DNA from: JAYVJH01 sp043777595 | GTDB taxonomy: Bacteria > Bacteroidota > Bacteroidia > Cytophagales > Spirosomataceae | Reading direction: 5' to 3' | NCBI GenBank assembly: GCA_043777595.1 | Contig: JAYWHT010000030.1 | Location: 1-60,694 of the forward strand | Length of the DNA: 60,694 bases | In this document: positions 26,179 through 35,549 of the stretch, piece by piece | How the letters are laid out: the number at the start of each line of letters is the position of its first letter | How positions within the stretch are numbered: the first letter of the stretch is position 1 | Made by a program: the position numbers and the translations under genes | The notes under the pieces: model-generated | The model's input: only the letters and a program-made list of their open reading frames with translations | The model's database searches: none | Told to the model about the DNA's origin: nothing

Positions 26179-26224
26179 CTACACGTAAACTTTACCTTGC
26201 CAGACTACGCACTAAAAACTAAAT

Positions 26225-26310
26225 AGAGAGTACAGTGTCGTGAGTTAAATATAATGCTGTTAATCAGTGAGTTATTAAAATACTGTGTTAGTTTTGAATA
26301 AATATTTAGT
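26225..26310 (+). repeat. Dispersed intergenic repeat, copy 2
   Basis: Shares GTCGTGAGTTAAATA, CTGTTAATCAGT and TTAGTTTTGAATAA with copies at 15844 and 55875, with a shorter central part. It lies next to the transposase remnant in the 614-base gene-poor space 26073-26686. Confidence 0.65.
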
Positions 26311-26485
26311 TGGGTATATGGTATATTGCAGCAATCAATGGTTTGGCGGCGTCGTATGTATTACATTATTTGAAAAACTCAAAAAATTCTAATATCTCGC
26401 AAATGAGTCAATTATAATTTACATTCACGAGTTAGGAAAAAGGATTTTAGGAATTAAGAGAAAAGGTATTACTTTGCTTTGTGGG

Positions 26486-26686
26486 AGTAATAAAATCAGG
26501 AATAATTCCAATAGCACAGTAGTTTATTGAGCAATTGGGGATAGTAGAATTGGTAGATTCTCACTTAGCAAAAGGGGATTAAGAAATATCAGACGGCAAA
26601 GTGACAAATGTAGGGTTATTAAATTTGTTAGATAACCCTAAGCCGTCGTATCAAATATCAAATTGGTTAAGTAGTTTTGAGAACAA
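26486..26686 (+). pseudogene. Remnant of an IS1634-like transposase (N-terminal region)
   Basis: Translation of this frame gives two pieces separated by stop codons: a start like GVIKSGIIPIAQ, then FIEQLGIVELVDSHLAKGD, and after another stop EISDGKVTNVGLLNLLDNP followed by a SYQISNWLSSF stretch. This order matches the N-terminal DUF4277 region of IS1634-family transposases (LGALPLV... LGL.ELVD... LSHG... NRL.... PLYR). Internal stops and absence of the catalytic domain make it a remnant. It ends against the stop codon of the exonuclease gene on the other strand. Confidence 0.55.
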
Positions 26687-27424
26687 TTACTCAGCTCTTA
26701 AGATATTTTCGGTAGCAATGAGTGGGTAATTTTGAAGACGTAGATACAGTTGAGTCAATACAACAATGTCTTCTTTGCAATAGCGGGCGATGCGTGCCAA
26801 GTCCTGCTCAACATAATAAACCCTTGTAACGTCTTCGCCGCTGATGTCGGACTTGCTGGTTGGAATATGAAACAAAGCCGCCAGCAGGTCGAGCTGCGTA
26901 AAGTTTTTGTAATCGCCAAATCGCCAGAAATCCATTGTGTCTTGGTGTAATATTTCCCAAGGTTTTTTGCCTGCAATTTGTAGTCCACGAGGAATCTCAA
27001 TATCGTTCACTAACATTCGTCGGCACAAATACGGATAGTCGAACTCTTTGCCGTTGTGAGCGCAAAGTACGAGCTTGTCGTTGGGGTATTTTTCTAAGAG
27101 TTCCTTAAATTCTAATAATATTTGCCGCTCATCATTGCCCATTATAGCTTTGACTTTAAGACTCGGCTCATCGGCTTGGTTCCAATAAACACCACCAACA
27201 CCAATACAAACAATTTTCCCAAACTCAGCATAAATAGCCGCTTTCTTGAAAAACAAATCGTAGGGTATTAGGTTTTCATCGTTTCTGATGTTTCCTGCCT
27301 TACGAACCCACTGCTCCTGCATACGCTCGTCCAACTGGTCAAAAGCACCGACCGCCGACACCGTTTCGATGTCTATAAATAACATATTCTTGGCTTTTTG
27401 GCGAAATTGACTGAGGTTTGGCAT
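26687..27424 (-). CDS. Predicted DEDD-family 3'-5' exonuclease (PolB-like)
   Basis: The 245-residue protein has an RNase-H-like exonuclease fold: motif I FIDIETVSAV (residues 15-24, Asp and Glu), motif II LCAHNGKEFDYPYL near 120-133, and motif III YCKEDIVVLTQLY near 214-226. These provide the four acidic residues for two metal ions. The group was described as predicted PolB-like 3'-5' exonucleases. It follows def by 16 bases in the run ruvX-def-exonuclease, so a role in DNA or RNA maintenance is plausible. No helicase or polymerase domain is attached. Confidence 0.85.
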   Translation of the reverse strand: MPNLSQFRQKAKNMLFIDIETVSAVGAFDQLDERMQEQWVRKAGNIRNDENLIPYDLFFKKAAIYAEFGKIVCIGVGGVYWNQADEPSLKVKAIMGNDERQILLEFKELLEKYPNDKLVLCAHNGKEFDYPYLCRRMLVNDIEIPRGLQIAGKKPWEILHQDTMDFWRFGDYKNFTQLDLLAALFHIPTSKSDISGEDVTRVYYVEQDLARIARYCKEDIVVLTQLYLRLQNYPLIATENILRAE

Positions 27425-27440
27425 ATTATTTAGTTATTTT

Positions 27441-28013
27441 TCAAAATTTCGGAAACTTCATTCTGTAATCCACCTTTACGTTGCCTTTGGTGATATCTGC
27501 GAGTTTTTTCTTCAATAGTTGTCGTTTAATGAGCGGCAAATAGTCGGTAAAAAGTTTCCCTTCGAGGTGGTCGTACTCATGCTGCACAATGCGTGCAGCC
27601 ATACCCTCAAAGGTTTCGGTGTGTTCGTTCCAGTCTTCATCTAAGTACTTAATTTTAATTTTTTCGGGTCTATATACATCCGACCGAATGCCTGGAATAC
27701 TCAAACAGCCTTCTTCAAAAGCCCATTGTTTACCCGTTTCTGTTATCACTTGCGGGTTAATAAATGTCCGTTTGAAGCCCTCAAGCGTGGGGTCTGGTTC
27801 GTTATCGCCTTCGTTAAAAGGCGTACCGTCCACAACAAAAAGTCTGATAGCTTTACCAATTTGCGGAGCCGCCAGTCCCACACCCAGCGAGTCGTACATG
27901 GTATCGTACATATTGGCTATGAGCTCAGATAAACCTATAAATTCATCTTTTGGGATTGGTTGTGCTATTTTTCTAAGAACGGGGTCGCCGTAGGCAATAA
28001 TTGGTAAAACCAT
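27441..28013 (-). CDS. def: Peptide deformylase
   Basis: Def removes the formyl group from the first Met of new proteins. The 190-residue protein has all three motifs: GVGLAAPQIG (44-53), EEGCLSIPG with metal ligand Cys103, and HEYDH with ligands His145 and His149 and catalytic Glu146. Its start codon lies two bases after the ruvX stop, so coupling is likely. Confidence 0.95.
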   Translation of the reverse strand: MVLPIIAYGDPVLRKIAQPIPKDEFIGLSELIANMYDTMYDSLGVGLAAPQIGKAIRLFVVDGTPFNEGDNEPDPTLEGFKRTFINPQVITETGKQWAFEEGCLSIPGIRSDVYRPEKIKIKYLDEDWNEHTETFEGMAARIVQHEYDHLEGKLFTDYLPLIKRQLLKKKLADITKGNVKVDYRMKFPKF

Positions 28014-28014
28014 G

Positions 28015-28437
28015 TTATCGTAAATAATTTTTGCTTTCTAAATATGATTGTAATATAATGGTTGCACTCACCATATCGATGTTACCTTTGATTCTGCGAT
28101 CGCTTTTTTTTGTACCGCTTGCAATCATCGCCTGCAAAGCCATTTTACTTGTAAATCGTTCGTCGTGTTCGTAGATTGGCAAGTCTGGAAATGCTTTTTG
28201 TAAGTGCTTGATAAAAATTTTGACTAAGTTTGTGTTGTTTGTATCAGTATTGTCCAATCTTTTGGGCATACCAACCACAAAACACTCTATGGCCTCACGC
28301 TCTGCATATTGTTTCAAAAAAATCAGTAAATCATGCGAGCGGACGGTTTCTAAGGCAGTAGCAATAATTTGAAGTGGGTCGGTTACAGCAATACCCGTTC
28401 GCTTGGCTCCATAATCTATTGCAACAATACGAGGCAT
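28015..28437 (-). CDS. ruvX: Putative Holliday-junction resolvase / pre-16S rRNA nuclease (YqgF)
   Basis: YqgF-fold protein of 140 residues with DYGAKRTGIAVTDPL (residues 7-21), the FVVGMPKRLD segment and DERFTSKMA (about 100-108), which together hold the acidic catalytic residues. Members process the 5' end of 16S rRNA and may resolve DNA junctions. It is the first gene of the ruvX-def-exonuclease run. The 265 bases upstream separate it from the divergent HtrA gene. Confidence 0.92.
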   Translation of the reverse strand: MPRIVAIDYGAKRTGIAVTDPLQIIATALETVRSHDLLIFLKQYAEREAIECFVVGMPKRLDNTDTNNTNLVKIFIKHLQKAFPDLPIYEHDERFTSKMALQAMIASGTKKSDRRIKGNIDMVSATIILQSYLESKNYLR

Positions 28438-28702
28438 ATTTGATACACAAATTTAAAATTGACAATACCGAGCAGAAATACCGTTTGTCCTCAAAAAAAC
28501 GGTTTCATAAAATATTTTTGCAAATATAACACAAAATCACCCTCGGATTCGTTTATGAGTTTAAGATTTGGTGATATTGGGCAGTTTGTTAAAAATTGTT
28601 AAAAATTATAGAGCCACTCGCCCTACCCAAAACCAAACCATGTTATTCTGTTGTTTTATTTTTAAATTATATCAATCAAAAAAACTAAACTATATCAAAC
28701 TA

Positions 28703-30289
28703 ATGAATCAAAATTGGAAATCGTTGGCATTGGTCGGAGTCCTGTCCAGTGTTGTTACAGTTGGTAGTGTCAAGTTACTGGGTGGCTTTGAGAGCAGTCG
28801 AGACGTTGTTTTCAGCGAAGCTGGCAACAACGCAAGCAGTCCGTTAGCCAAATTTACCTCCGACCCATTGGGTGTGCCATCAGTAAATGCGCCCGTAACT
28901 GGCGACTTTACTTATGCGGCCGAAATCTCTACACCGGCCGTAGTACACATCAAGTCGGTTTCTACACGTCAGCAGTCGAGCGGAGGCATGGATATATTTG
29001 ACCTCTTTGGCGAAGACTTTGGAATGCGGCGAGGTGGCGGTGGCGGCCCTCAAAAACAAGAATCATCGGGTTCTGGAGTAATTATGAGTTCAGATGGTTA
29101 TATCGTTACCAACAATCACGTTGTAGAGGGTGCAGAAGAACTCGAAGTCGTAATGTCCGACAAGCGTACATTCAAAGCCAAAATTATCGGCACAGACCCT
29201 TCGACAGACATTGCCGTTATTCAGATTCCAGCCAAAGACCTGCCCTCATTGGCATTTGGCAACTCAGATGCCATCAAAGTAGGCGAATGGGTGGTAGCCG
29301 TTGGTAATCCATTTAATTTAGAATCTACCGTAACGGCAGGCATAGTTAGTGCCAAAGGCCGGGGCTTGGGTATTATTGGCCAGCAAAAACAAGAGCGATT
29401 TGGCTTTGGTCAGCAACAGCAGCGTTCGGCGGCCAGTCCAAAAGAAGACTTCCCACTCGAAGCCTTTATACAGACCGATGCCGTTGTCAATCCTGGCAAC
29501 AGCGGTGGCGCATTGGTCAATCTCAGAGGTGAACTCATTGGCATCAATACCGCCATAGCCAGCCCTACGGGTAGCTTTGCAGGCTACGCCTTTGCTGTGC
29601 CAGCGTCATTGGTCAAAAAAGTATCGTCAGACCTCATTAAGTTTGGAAACGTACAGCGTGGCTATTTGGGAATAAAACTCGACGAACTAAACGGAACAAA
29701 AGCCGAAGAGTATAACATCAAAATCAATGAAGGCGTATATGTGCAGGGCTTTACCCAAAGTAGCGCAGCCAAAGAGTCGGGTATCAAAGTAGGTGATGTT
29801 GTTGTAAAAGTAGATGGCACACCTATTAAATCCACGCCACAGTTTCAAGAGCAAATTGGCCGCAAACGCCCAGGCGAAGCCGTCATGCTGACCGTAAATA
29901 GAGAAGGTGCAGAAAAAACTATTTCGGTAACACTACGCAACCGTGAGGGCGGCAAAGACATTATTAAAAAAGATGCAACAGCGGCCATCAGTCAAGATGC
30001 CGACATGAACGGGTTGGGCGCACAGTTTGTAAACTTGACTGACAGAGAAAAGAAGAAATTGGAAACCTTTGGCTATAACAATGGTGTAAAAATAGAATCG
30101 CTCGAATCTGGCAAACTGGCACGTATGGGCCTTGAAGATGGGTTTATTATTACTAAAATAGACAACAAAACCATCAAGTCTGTTCAAGAACTCAAGGCGG
30201 CTATTGCCAGTAGTAAAGGCGGACGGGTACAAGCTGAAGGGGTTTATTTGGACACTGGCGAAGTGATTTCGTTTCCATTGAGCTTATAA
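28703..30289 (+). CDS. Do-like periplasmic serine protease (HtrA/DegQ family)
   Basis: The 528-residue protein starts at the ATG at 28703 (MNQNWKSLALVG); the frame stays open upstream but without a good signal sequence. Residues 7-30 form an N-terminal membrane anchor or signal. The catalytic triad is His139 (TNNHVV), Asp169 (STDIAVI) and Ser267 (NPGNSGGALVN). Two PDZ domains follow (about 315-400 and 420-520). A Gly-rich stretch (RRGGGGGPQ) before the protease core is the LA-loop-like linker. It degrades or refolds damaged envelope proteins. A strong terminator follows. Confidence 0.93.
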   Translation: MNQNWKSLALVGVLSSVVTVGSVKLLGGFESSRDVVFSEAGNNASSPLAKFTSDPLGVPSVNAPVTGDFTYAAEISTPAVVHIKSVSTRQQSSGGMDIFDLFGEDFGMRRGGGGGPQKQESSGSGVIMSSDGYIVTNNHVVEGAEELEVVMSDKRTFKAKIIGTDPSTDIAVIQIPAKDLPSLAFGNSDAIKVGEWVVAVGNPFNLESTVTAGIVSAKGRGLGIIGQQKQERFGFGQQQQRSAASPKEDFPLEAFIQTDAVVNPGNSGGALVNLRGELIGINTAIASPTGSFAGYAFAVPASLVKKVSSDLIKFGNVQRGYLGIKLDELNGTKAEEYNIKINEGVYVQGFTQSSAAKESGIKVGDVVVKVDGTPIKSTPQFQEQIGRKRPGEAVMLTVNREGAEKTISVTLRNREGGKDIIKKDATAAISQDADMNGLGAQFVNLTDREKKKLETFGYNNGVKIESLESGKLARMGLEDGFIITKIDNKTIKSVQELKAAIASSKGGRVQAEGVYLDTGEVISFPLSL

Positions 30290-30321
30290 ACAGCCCACTG
30301 GTTGGGGAGTATAGTCAAAAA

Positions 30322-30373
30322 ACAAAAGCGGTTGTTTCAAAGTTAGTAGCTCTGAAACAACCGCTTTTGTTGT
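30322..30373 (+). terminator. Strong terminator after the HtrA gene
   Basis: A perfect 17-bp stem (30323-30339 and 30353-30369, CAAAAGCGGTTGTTTCA and complement) with a 13-base loop and T-rich sequence after it. Confidence 0.85.
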
Positions 30374-30431
30374 ATTTTATAGTTATTGGTCGTTACTTTG
30401 TAGGTAAAATTCAAAGAAATACAACCAAAAC

Positions 30432-31076
30432 ATGAACTACGAACGGATTTACGCCTATCGCTTTCAGCAAATTGCACACGAAAAAAAGAAAATTATCTGG
30501 AAAATTATTGCTGAATATTTCTACAAAATATTGGGACAACCAGAGCGTATCTTAGACTCCGCTGGTGGAATGTGCGAGTTCGTAAATGCCGTACCCTCGC
30601 CCGAACGTTGGACGGTGGACATCGTTGAGGCCATCAAAAACTACGCCGACCCCAAAGTAAAACTCATCATTGGAGATATTCTGACAGTAGAGTTACCCGA
30701 AAACTACTTTGATGCGGTCTTTATTTCAAATTTTTTAGAACACCTCCACAGCCAAGAAGAAGTCGCATTTTTCTTGGAACGAATGTACAAAAGTCTTAAA
30801 GTTGGTGGTAAAATTGGTATCATTGGGCCAAATTTTAAATACTGCTATCGAGAATATTTTGATTTTGCCGACCACACAGTTGTACTTTCTGAGTTAGGTG
30901 TTGAAGAGCATCTATACGGAGCGGGGTTCAAAATCAAACGTTCGCACGCACGGTTTTTGCCGTTGTCGTTTCGTGGCGGCTTACCCGTTCACCCATTTCT
31001 CGTAAAAATGTACCTGTCTATGCCTTTTGTGTGGTGGGTGCTTGGCAAACAGTTTTTGATAGTTGGCGAAAAATAA
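30432..31076 (+). CDS. Class I SAM-dependent methyltransferase
   Basis: The 214-residue protein has the methyltransferase order ILDSAGGMCEFV (40-51, nucleotide loop with an unusual D-S-A-G-G), an acidic end of strand 2 near WTVDIVEAI, FDAVFISNFLEHLH (motif IV region) and KVGGKIGIIGP (motif VI). The substrate is not evident. It lies 22 bases before two membrane glycosyltransferase-like genes and a GtrB-like gene, so it may modify a surface glycan or its lipid carrier. This is inference from the neighbourhood. Confidence 0.85.
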   Translation: MNYERIYAYRFQQIAHEKKKIIWKIIAEYFYKILGQPERILDSAGGMCEFVNAVPSPERWTVDIVEAIKNYADPKVKLIIGDILTVELPENYFDAVFISNFLEHLHSQEEVAFFLERMYKSLKVGGKIGIIGPNFKYCYREYFDFADHTVVLSELGVEEHLYGAGFKIKRSHARFLPLSFRGGLPVHPFLVKMYLSMPFVWWVLGKQFLIVGEK

Positions 31077-31098
31077 AGGTGCTAAATTTTAAACCAAC

Positions 31099-32370
31099 AT
31101 GGGTATATTACAAGTCTTTTACATCAAGTTAATTCTGTGTGCTATATTTACAATAGTGGGTTTTGGGATAATAAAAAATAAAGACGTTTTTGATGAAATT
31201 GAAAAACAAAATCAATCAAAAACACTATTATTTATAACCTTTTTGACTTTTAGAGTTTTTCCATTTATCGTTATCTATGTCTTACTGGGTATGGAGCCTC
31301 GTAATGACGTGCCTTTCTTTTTTTATAAAGCTCAAGGTGCCAAACAAGGGCTGTTTGTTTACAGAGATTTTTGGTCTTTCCATGCGCCTCTATTTTCGTA
31401 TATTATTAGTATTCCTCTTTTTATATGGCACAATGCCCGTTCAATTGTATTTCTTATGATTGCCATTGAGGGTCTTATCGTTTGGCTTACTTACTGTAAT
31501 TATAAATCACAACTCAAAAATGCACTACAATTAAGCGTTTTATATTGGGTTTTACCTGGTACATTTGTTTTCGTTCTTCTCAATGGCCAAGAAGATTTGT
31601 GGTTTTGGGGAGTTACTCTGTTGATATGGCAATACATAAAAAAAAACAGCAACGACTACCAAATTGCGATGGCGATACTCTATTCAGTAGGGCTTTTGTG
31701 CATCAAAGTAACTTTTATATTTCTGCTACTCCCTGTTTTGATATTGTCAGAAAAACCAGCTAAGGTAGTAGTTGTCATGGGTTTAATTGGAGTGGCTTCG
31801 GTTGGCTTTTTATATTATCATATCGGGGACTTATTCTTAATGCCTATTCAGCACACAGCTACCTTACTCACACCAAATCTATTTTCTGTTTTGCGCCCAT
31901 TTATAGAAACTGTTTATCACATTAGCGATACTCAATACGGCATCGCTAACTGGATTGGCTTAATTTGTACTATTCTGTTTTCGAGTTGGGTTGCCTATCA
32001 AAATCGTCAGTTAAGCCTTAGCCAAGCGTTGCCATTATTGTTTATTATTACTTTTGTTTCGATGACTATTTTTCAGCCAAGCGCACCTGGTGGGTATGCC
32101 GTTGCTTATTTCTTAGTAGTGCTTTTTGAACTTATAGACCTTAACAATATAAAACACCTGCTCCTACTGTTCGTCTTTCATATAGTGATGGTCGTACAAC
32201 CCTTTATATATGTATATAATGGATTGCCTACTTACACTCACTTTTCGATGTTTTTTAAACCAATACTACTATTCGAATATTTATTGCAAATCGTCAATGT
32301 GGTTTGTTATCTGTGCGTTGTTATGTTGGCGTATCGTAAACTGAGTTTTTTAAAAATAAACGTTCAATGA
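31099..32370 (+). CDS. GT-C-like multi-span membrane protein 1
   Basis: The 423-residue protein has about 10-11 predicted helices. The loop after helix 2 (MEPRNDVPFF, then GLFVYRDFWSFHAPLF) has acidic residues where GT-C glycosyltransferases keep the catalytic acid, and NGQEDLWFWG after helix 5 is shared with the next gene. These features fit a polyprenyl-phosphate-sugar-dependent glycosyltransferase, but no characterised family can be claimed. Its stop overlaps the start of the next gene (ATGA), and together with that gene it forms a tandem paralogous pair. Confidence 0.7.
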   Translation: MGILQVFYIKLILCAIFTIVGFGIIKNKDVFDEIEKQNQSKTLLFITFLTFRVFPFIVIYVLLGMEPRNDVPFFFYKAQGAKQGLFVYRDFWSFHAPLFSYIISIPLFIWHNARSIVFLMIAIEGLIVWLTYCNYKSQLKNALQLSVLYWVLPGTFVFVLLNGQEDLWFWGVTLLIWQYIKKNSNDYQIAMAILYSVGLLCIKVTFIFLLLPVLILSEKPAKVVVVMGLIGVASVGFLYYHIGDLFLMPIQHTATLLTPNLFSVLRPFIETVYHISDTQYGIANWIGLICTILFSSWVAYQNRQLSLSQALPLLFIITFVSMTIFQPSAPGGYAVAYFLVVLFELIDLNNIKHLLLLFVFHIVMVVQPFIYVYNGLPTYTHFSMFFKPILLFEYLLQIVNVVCYLCVVMLAYRKLSFLKINVQ

Positions 32371-33668
32371 CTATTATTGTAGCAAAAATTCTTATTATTG
32401 TTTTGTGTTTTATATCTTTAACCTTATTGGTTGTCTATAAACGCCAATTTATACAATGGGTCAGTTCACAAAATACGAACTTTATTTTGGCTGCATCGTG
32501 GGTTGTTTTTAGATTGCTTCCTTACCTGATTGTCTTTATAATATTTCAGTATGAGCCTTCGTCAGATATTACAGGTTACCTAATGCCATGGGGCACAAGT
32601 GCCAAAAATGGTCTGTTAATATACAGAGATTTTAATTGTACGTATTCTCCTTTTTACCCGTATATTCTTGCCATTGCATTGAGTGTTTGGTATAATACTA
32701 AAGCGATTGTTTTTTTAATGATTATATTTGAAGGTATTGCTTTTGCTTTGACTCAACGACTTGCTCACGATATCAATATACCAAAAGGCGAAAATATATT
32801 TAGGGCAGTATTTTATCTGCTTTTACCCGCAACTACTATTTTGTGTGTGCTGGGAGGGCAAGAAGACGAATGGATGTGGTTGTTTGGGGTTTTGGCGTAT
32901 TTTGCTTGGAAAAAAACTCAAAAAATAGAGATCTTCATTCTGTTTATATTTTTGGGCATGTTGTGTACGAAAGCTATCTATGTACTCTTTTTATTGCCAA
33001 CACTAATTCTTGTTCAGCCCAAACCCCGTGTGTTAGGATTTGGGGCGTTAGTTGGTGTCATAATATTGGCTACACTATATTATTTTGTTGGATTTAACTT
33101 TTTACAGCCCATTCAAGAGGCAAATACACTAAGATCACCCAATTTACCTTCGGTACTCAATCCCATTTTTTTTGATACTCTTGGTTTTGGTTCTAAATTA
33201 TGGAATTGGGTCGGCTTATTGGTTTCTTTGTCAATAGGTACTTGGGCTTCAACTAAAATTAAAAATATAAGTTTCCCTTTGTCTTTTTCTGCGGTTTGGG
33301 TTATTATTTATGGTACAATGATGGTGGTACAACAAAGCGCTTATGCCAACTATGTATTTATTTTTATGTTACCATTAGTGTTTTTTTGGATTGATTTTAA
33401 CAACAAAAAAGAAGTTATATTATTGTTAATTTACAATATTTTATCTCCATTACACCCGTCAATTTGGTGGCGAATTGGCCAACCAAAATACAACTCAATG
33501 AGCGACATTTTTGGTGATTGGTTATACTTTTTGGATTACCTCATACAAACCAGTATTGTATCTTTGACTATTTATTTCATCTACTTGGTTTACCATAAAG
33601 TCAGCTATTTGAATCAAAAATTCGATAAAACCCCTTTACTGTGGACAAGCCCCAAATATCAATCGTAG
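32367..33668 (+). CDS. GT-C-like multi-span membrane protein 2 (paralogue of the preceding gene)
   Basis: A product of 433 residues that repeats the landmarks of its neighbour: YEPSSDITGYLMPWG then GLLIYRDFNCTYSPFYPY, a helix KAIVFLMIIFEG, and GGQEDEWMWLFG. Overall similarity is clear but not high, so the duplication is old and the two may use different acceptors. Start overlaps the previous stop by four bases and its own end overlaps the glycosyltransferase gene by 28 bases, showing tight coupling. Transfer activity is inferred. Confidence 0.7.
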   Translation: MTIIVAKILIIVLCFISLTLLVVYKRQFIQWVSSQNTNFILAASWVVFRLLPYLIVFIIFQYEPSSDITGYLMPWGTSAKNGLLIYRDFNCTYSPFYPYILAIALSVWYNTKAIVFLMIIFEGIAFALTQRLAHDINIPKGENIFRAVFYLLLPATTILCVLGGQEDEWMWLFGVLAYFAWKKTQKIEIFILFIFLGMLCTKAIYVLFLLPTLILVQPKPRVLGFGALVGVIILATLYYFVGFNFLQPIQEANTLRSPNLPSVLNPIFFDTLGFGSKLWNWVGLLVSLSIGTWASTKIKNISFPLSFSAVWVIIYGTMMVVQQSAYANYVFIFMLPLVFFWIDFNNKKEVILLLIYNILSPLHPSIWWRIGQPKYNSMSDIFGDWLYFLDYLIQTSIVSLTIYFIYLVYHKVSYLNQKFDKTPLLWTSPKYQS

Positions 33669-34591
33669 CACCGCTCTACAACGAGTCTGAGTCTTTACCG
33701 CATTTGGTCAAACGACTCAATGCCCTGATGGACTCTTCAAAACTATCTATCGAAATCGTGTTGATTGATGACGGTAGCCGAGATATTACCGCAGCTCAAA
33801 TGCGTCAGATAGCCCTGACCGACATACGCTATCACTGTGTGTTTTTGTCTCGCAACCACGGCCACCCGCTGGCTCTCACAGCAGGAATCGCCGCCGCAAG
33901 AGGTACAGAAGCCCTCATGGTTATTGATGGCGACTTGCAAGACCCACCTGAACTACTGACCGATTTTTATAAACTATACCAAGACGGCTACGACGTAGTG
34001 TATGCCGTTCGTAGAAAAAGAAAAGAAAATATCATCAAGCGCACAGCCTACTTTTTGTTTTATCGTCTTCTCAAATCCATTTCATACATCGATATGCCGC
34101 TCGATAGTGGTGATTTTGCGCTCCTAAGCCGACGTGTGGCCGATGTGATGAACAAAATGCCCGAAGAAAGCCGTTACCTGCGTGGTATGCGAACTTGGAT
34201 AGGTTTCAAACAGATTGGCTTTGAGTATGAGCGTAGCGAGCGCATGGCAGGTGAGTCAAAATATTCGTTCAAGCAACTTTTTAATTTGGCATACAACGGT
34301 ATTTTTAATTTTAGCGAGTTCCCAATCAAATTTATGACTCGCATGGGTGCAGTTTCTATTTGTGTCGCACTCGCTTATTTTGCGGTAGTAGTTGTCAAAA
34401 AACTATTTTATGCCGATGTCATAGAGGGCTTTACATCACTGCTTTTTGTGGTTATTCTTTTTAGTGGCGTACAGCTTATTGCACTTGGTATTTTGGGAGA
34501 ATATATTTTAAGAATTTTTTTTCAATCGAAAGACAGACCTTTGTTTATTGTAAAAGAAAAAATAGTTGATGGCCAAATTGTGCGTTCTTGA
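33641..34591 (+). CDS. Family 2 glycosyltransferase, polyprenyl-phosphate-sugar synthase type (DPM1/GtrB-like)
   Basis: The only start that keeps the GT2 fold whole is the GTG at 33641 (316 residues). It has PLYNESESLPHL (11-22), IDDGSRD (42-48), the D-x-D at VIDGDLQDPPE (95-105) and a cytosolic catalytic domain ending near 225. Two membrane helices follow at about 232-255 and 266-290. This is the layout of enzymes that make polyprenyl-phosphate glucose or mannose for transfer across the membrane. Two GT-C-like genes directly upstream overlap or nearly touch it, which supports one pathway: carrier-sugar synthesis followed by transfer. Confidence 0.88.
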   Translation: MDKPQISIVAPLYNESESLPHLVKRLNALMDSSKLSIEIVLIDDGSRDITAAQMRQIALTDIRYHCVFLSRNHGHPLALTAGIAAARGTEALMVIDGDLQDPPELLTDFYKLYQDGYDVVYAVRRKRKENIIKRTAYFLFYRLLKSISYIDMPLDSGDFALLSRRVADVMNKMPEESRYLRGMRTWIGFKQIGFEYERSERMAGESKYSFKQLFNLAYNGIFNFSEFPIKFMTRMGAVSICVALAYFAVVVVKKLFYADVIEGFTSLLFVVILFSGVQLIALGILGEYILRIFFQSKDRPLFIVKEKIVDGQIVRS

Positions 34592-34630
34592 TATTCCTAC
34601 TACTAATCTACAAAATAATGTCTTTGATTT

Positions 34631-35527
34631 ATGCCCAATAAACCTTCGCAACTTACAATTTTTATCAATCTTGGCTTAGTATATGTCGTTTGGGGTTCTA
34701 CGTTTCTGGGTGTTCACTTCGTTCTCGAAGTCTTGCCCCCCATGCTCACATCAGCCCTTCGGTTTTTGATTGGCGGCGTTATTTTATTTACTTTTACGCT
34801 CTTGCGAGGCCAATCTATACCCAAATGGCCACAATGGAAAGCGGCCGCTACTGTTGGGCTTTGTTTGGTTGGTGTTGGCAACAGTGCCGTGGCCTATATG
34901 CTGCAATATATGCCCACAGGCTTGGTAGCATTGCTGGTAGCTGGCCTACCAGCCTGGACTGTATTACTCGACTATTGGTTTTTTAGTAAATCAAAACCCA
35001 ATATGCTGACCGTCATCGGAATGTTACTTGGTTTGGTCGGAATGTTTATTTTGCTCAATCCTTTTGCAGCCGCAGGTGTAGGCGAGGTCAGTATTTTTTC
35101 AATAATCTTGATATTCGCTGGCTCTATTTTTTGGGCTTATGGCTCGTTGCTCTCACCATATTTACCATTACCCCCACAAATACAATCAACTGCTATTCAG
35201 ATGCTTGCAGGAGGTTTGTTTGCCATGGTCATGAGTTTTTTGTTAGAACCCAATGCAGCTACCAAAATCTCAAATATGACTACAAATTCAACTTTGGCTC
35301 TGGCATACATCATTTTTATTGGCTCTTTTGTGGGTTATTCGGCCTATACTTGGTTGGTCAATAACGCTGCGCCATCGTTGGTGAGTACCTACGCTTATGT
35401 CAATCCCGTGGTAGCTATTTTTTTGGGGTGGCTACTTATTGACGAAAAACTCAGTAGCCGCAGTGTCATAGCCTCTGCCGTAATTTTGGGCGGTGTAGTG
35501 CTGATAACACTGGGACGAAAAAAATAA
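34631..35527 (+). CDS. EamA (DMT superfamily) transporter
   Basis: Ten predicted membrane helices in two EamA repeats of five (about 1-140 and 150-295), with the starting WGSTFLG pattern near residue 22 and the C-terminal YAYVNPVVAIFLGWLLIDE. This is the usual 298-residue size for drug/metabolite exporters. The substrate is unknown; YedA- and RhaT-like subgroups share this pattern. It follows the glycosyltransferase gene by 39 bases but has no obvious link to it. Its end converges with the HMG-CoA reductase gene. Confidence 0.87.
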   Translation: MPNKPSQLTIFINLGLVYVVWGSTFLGVHFVLEVLPPMLTSALRFLIGGVILFTFTLLRGQSIPKWPQWKAAATVGLCLVGVGNSAVAYMLQYMPTGLVALLVAGLPAWTVLLDYWFFSKSKPNMLTVIGMLLGLVGMFILLNPFAAAGVGEVSIFSIILIFAGSIFWAYGSLLSPYLPLPPQIQSTAIQMLAGGLFAMVMSFLLEPNAATKISNMTTNSTLALAYIIFIGSFVGYSAYTWLVNNAAPSLVSTYAYVNPVVAIFLGWLLIDEKLSSRSVIASAVILGGVVLITLGRKK

Positions 35528-35549
35528 AGGTTACCTGTGCTTCCTAATC

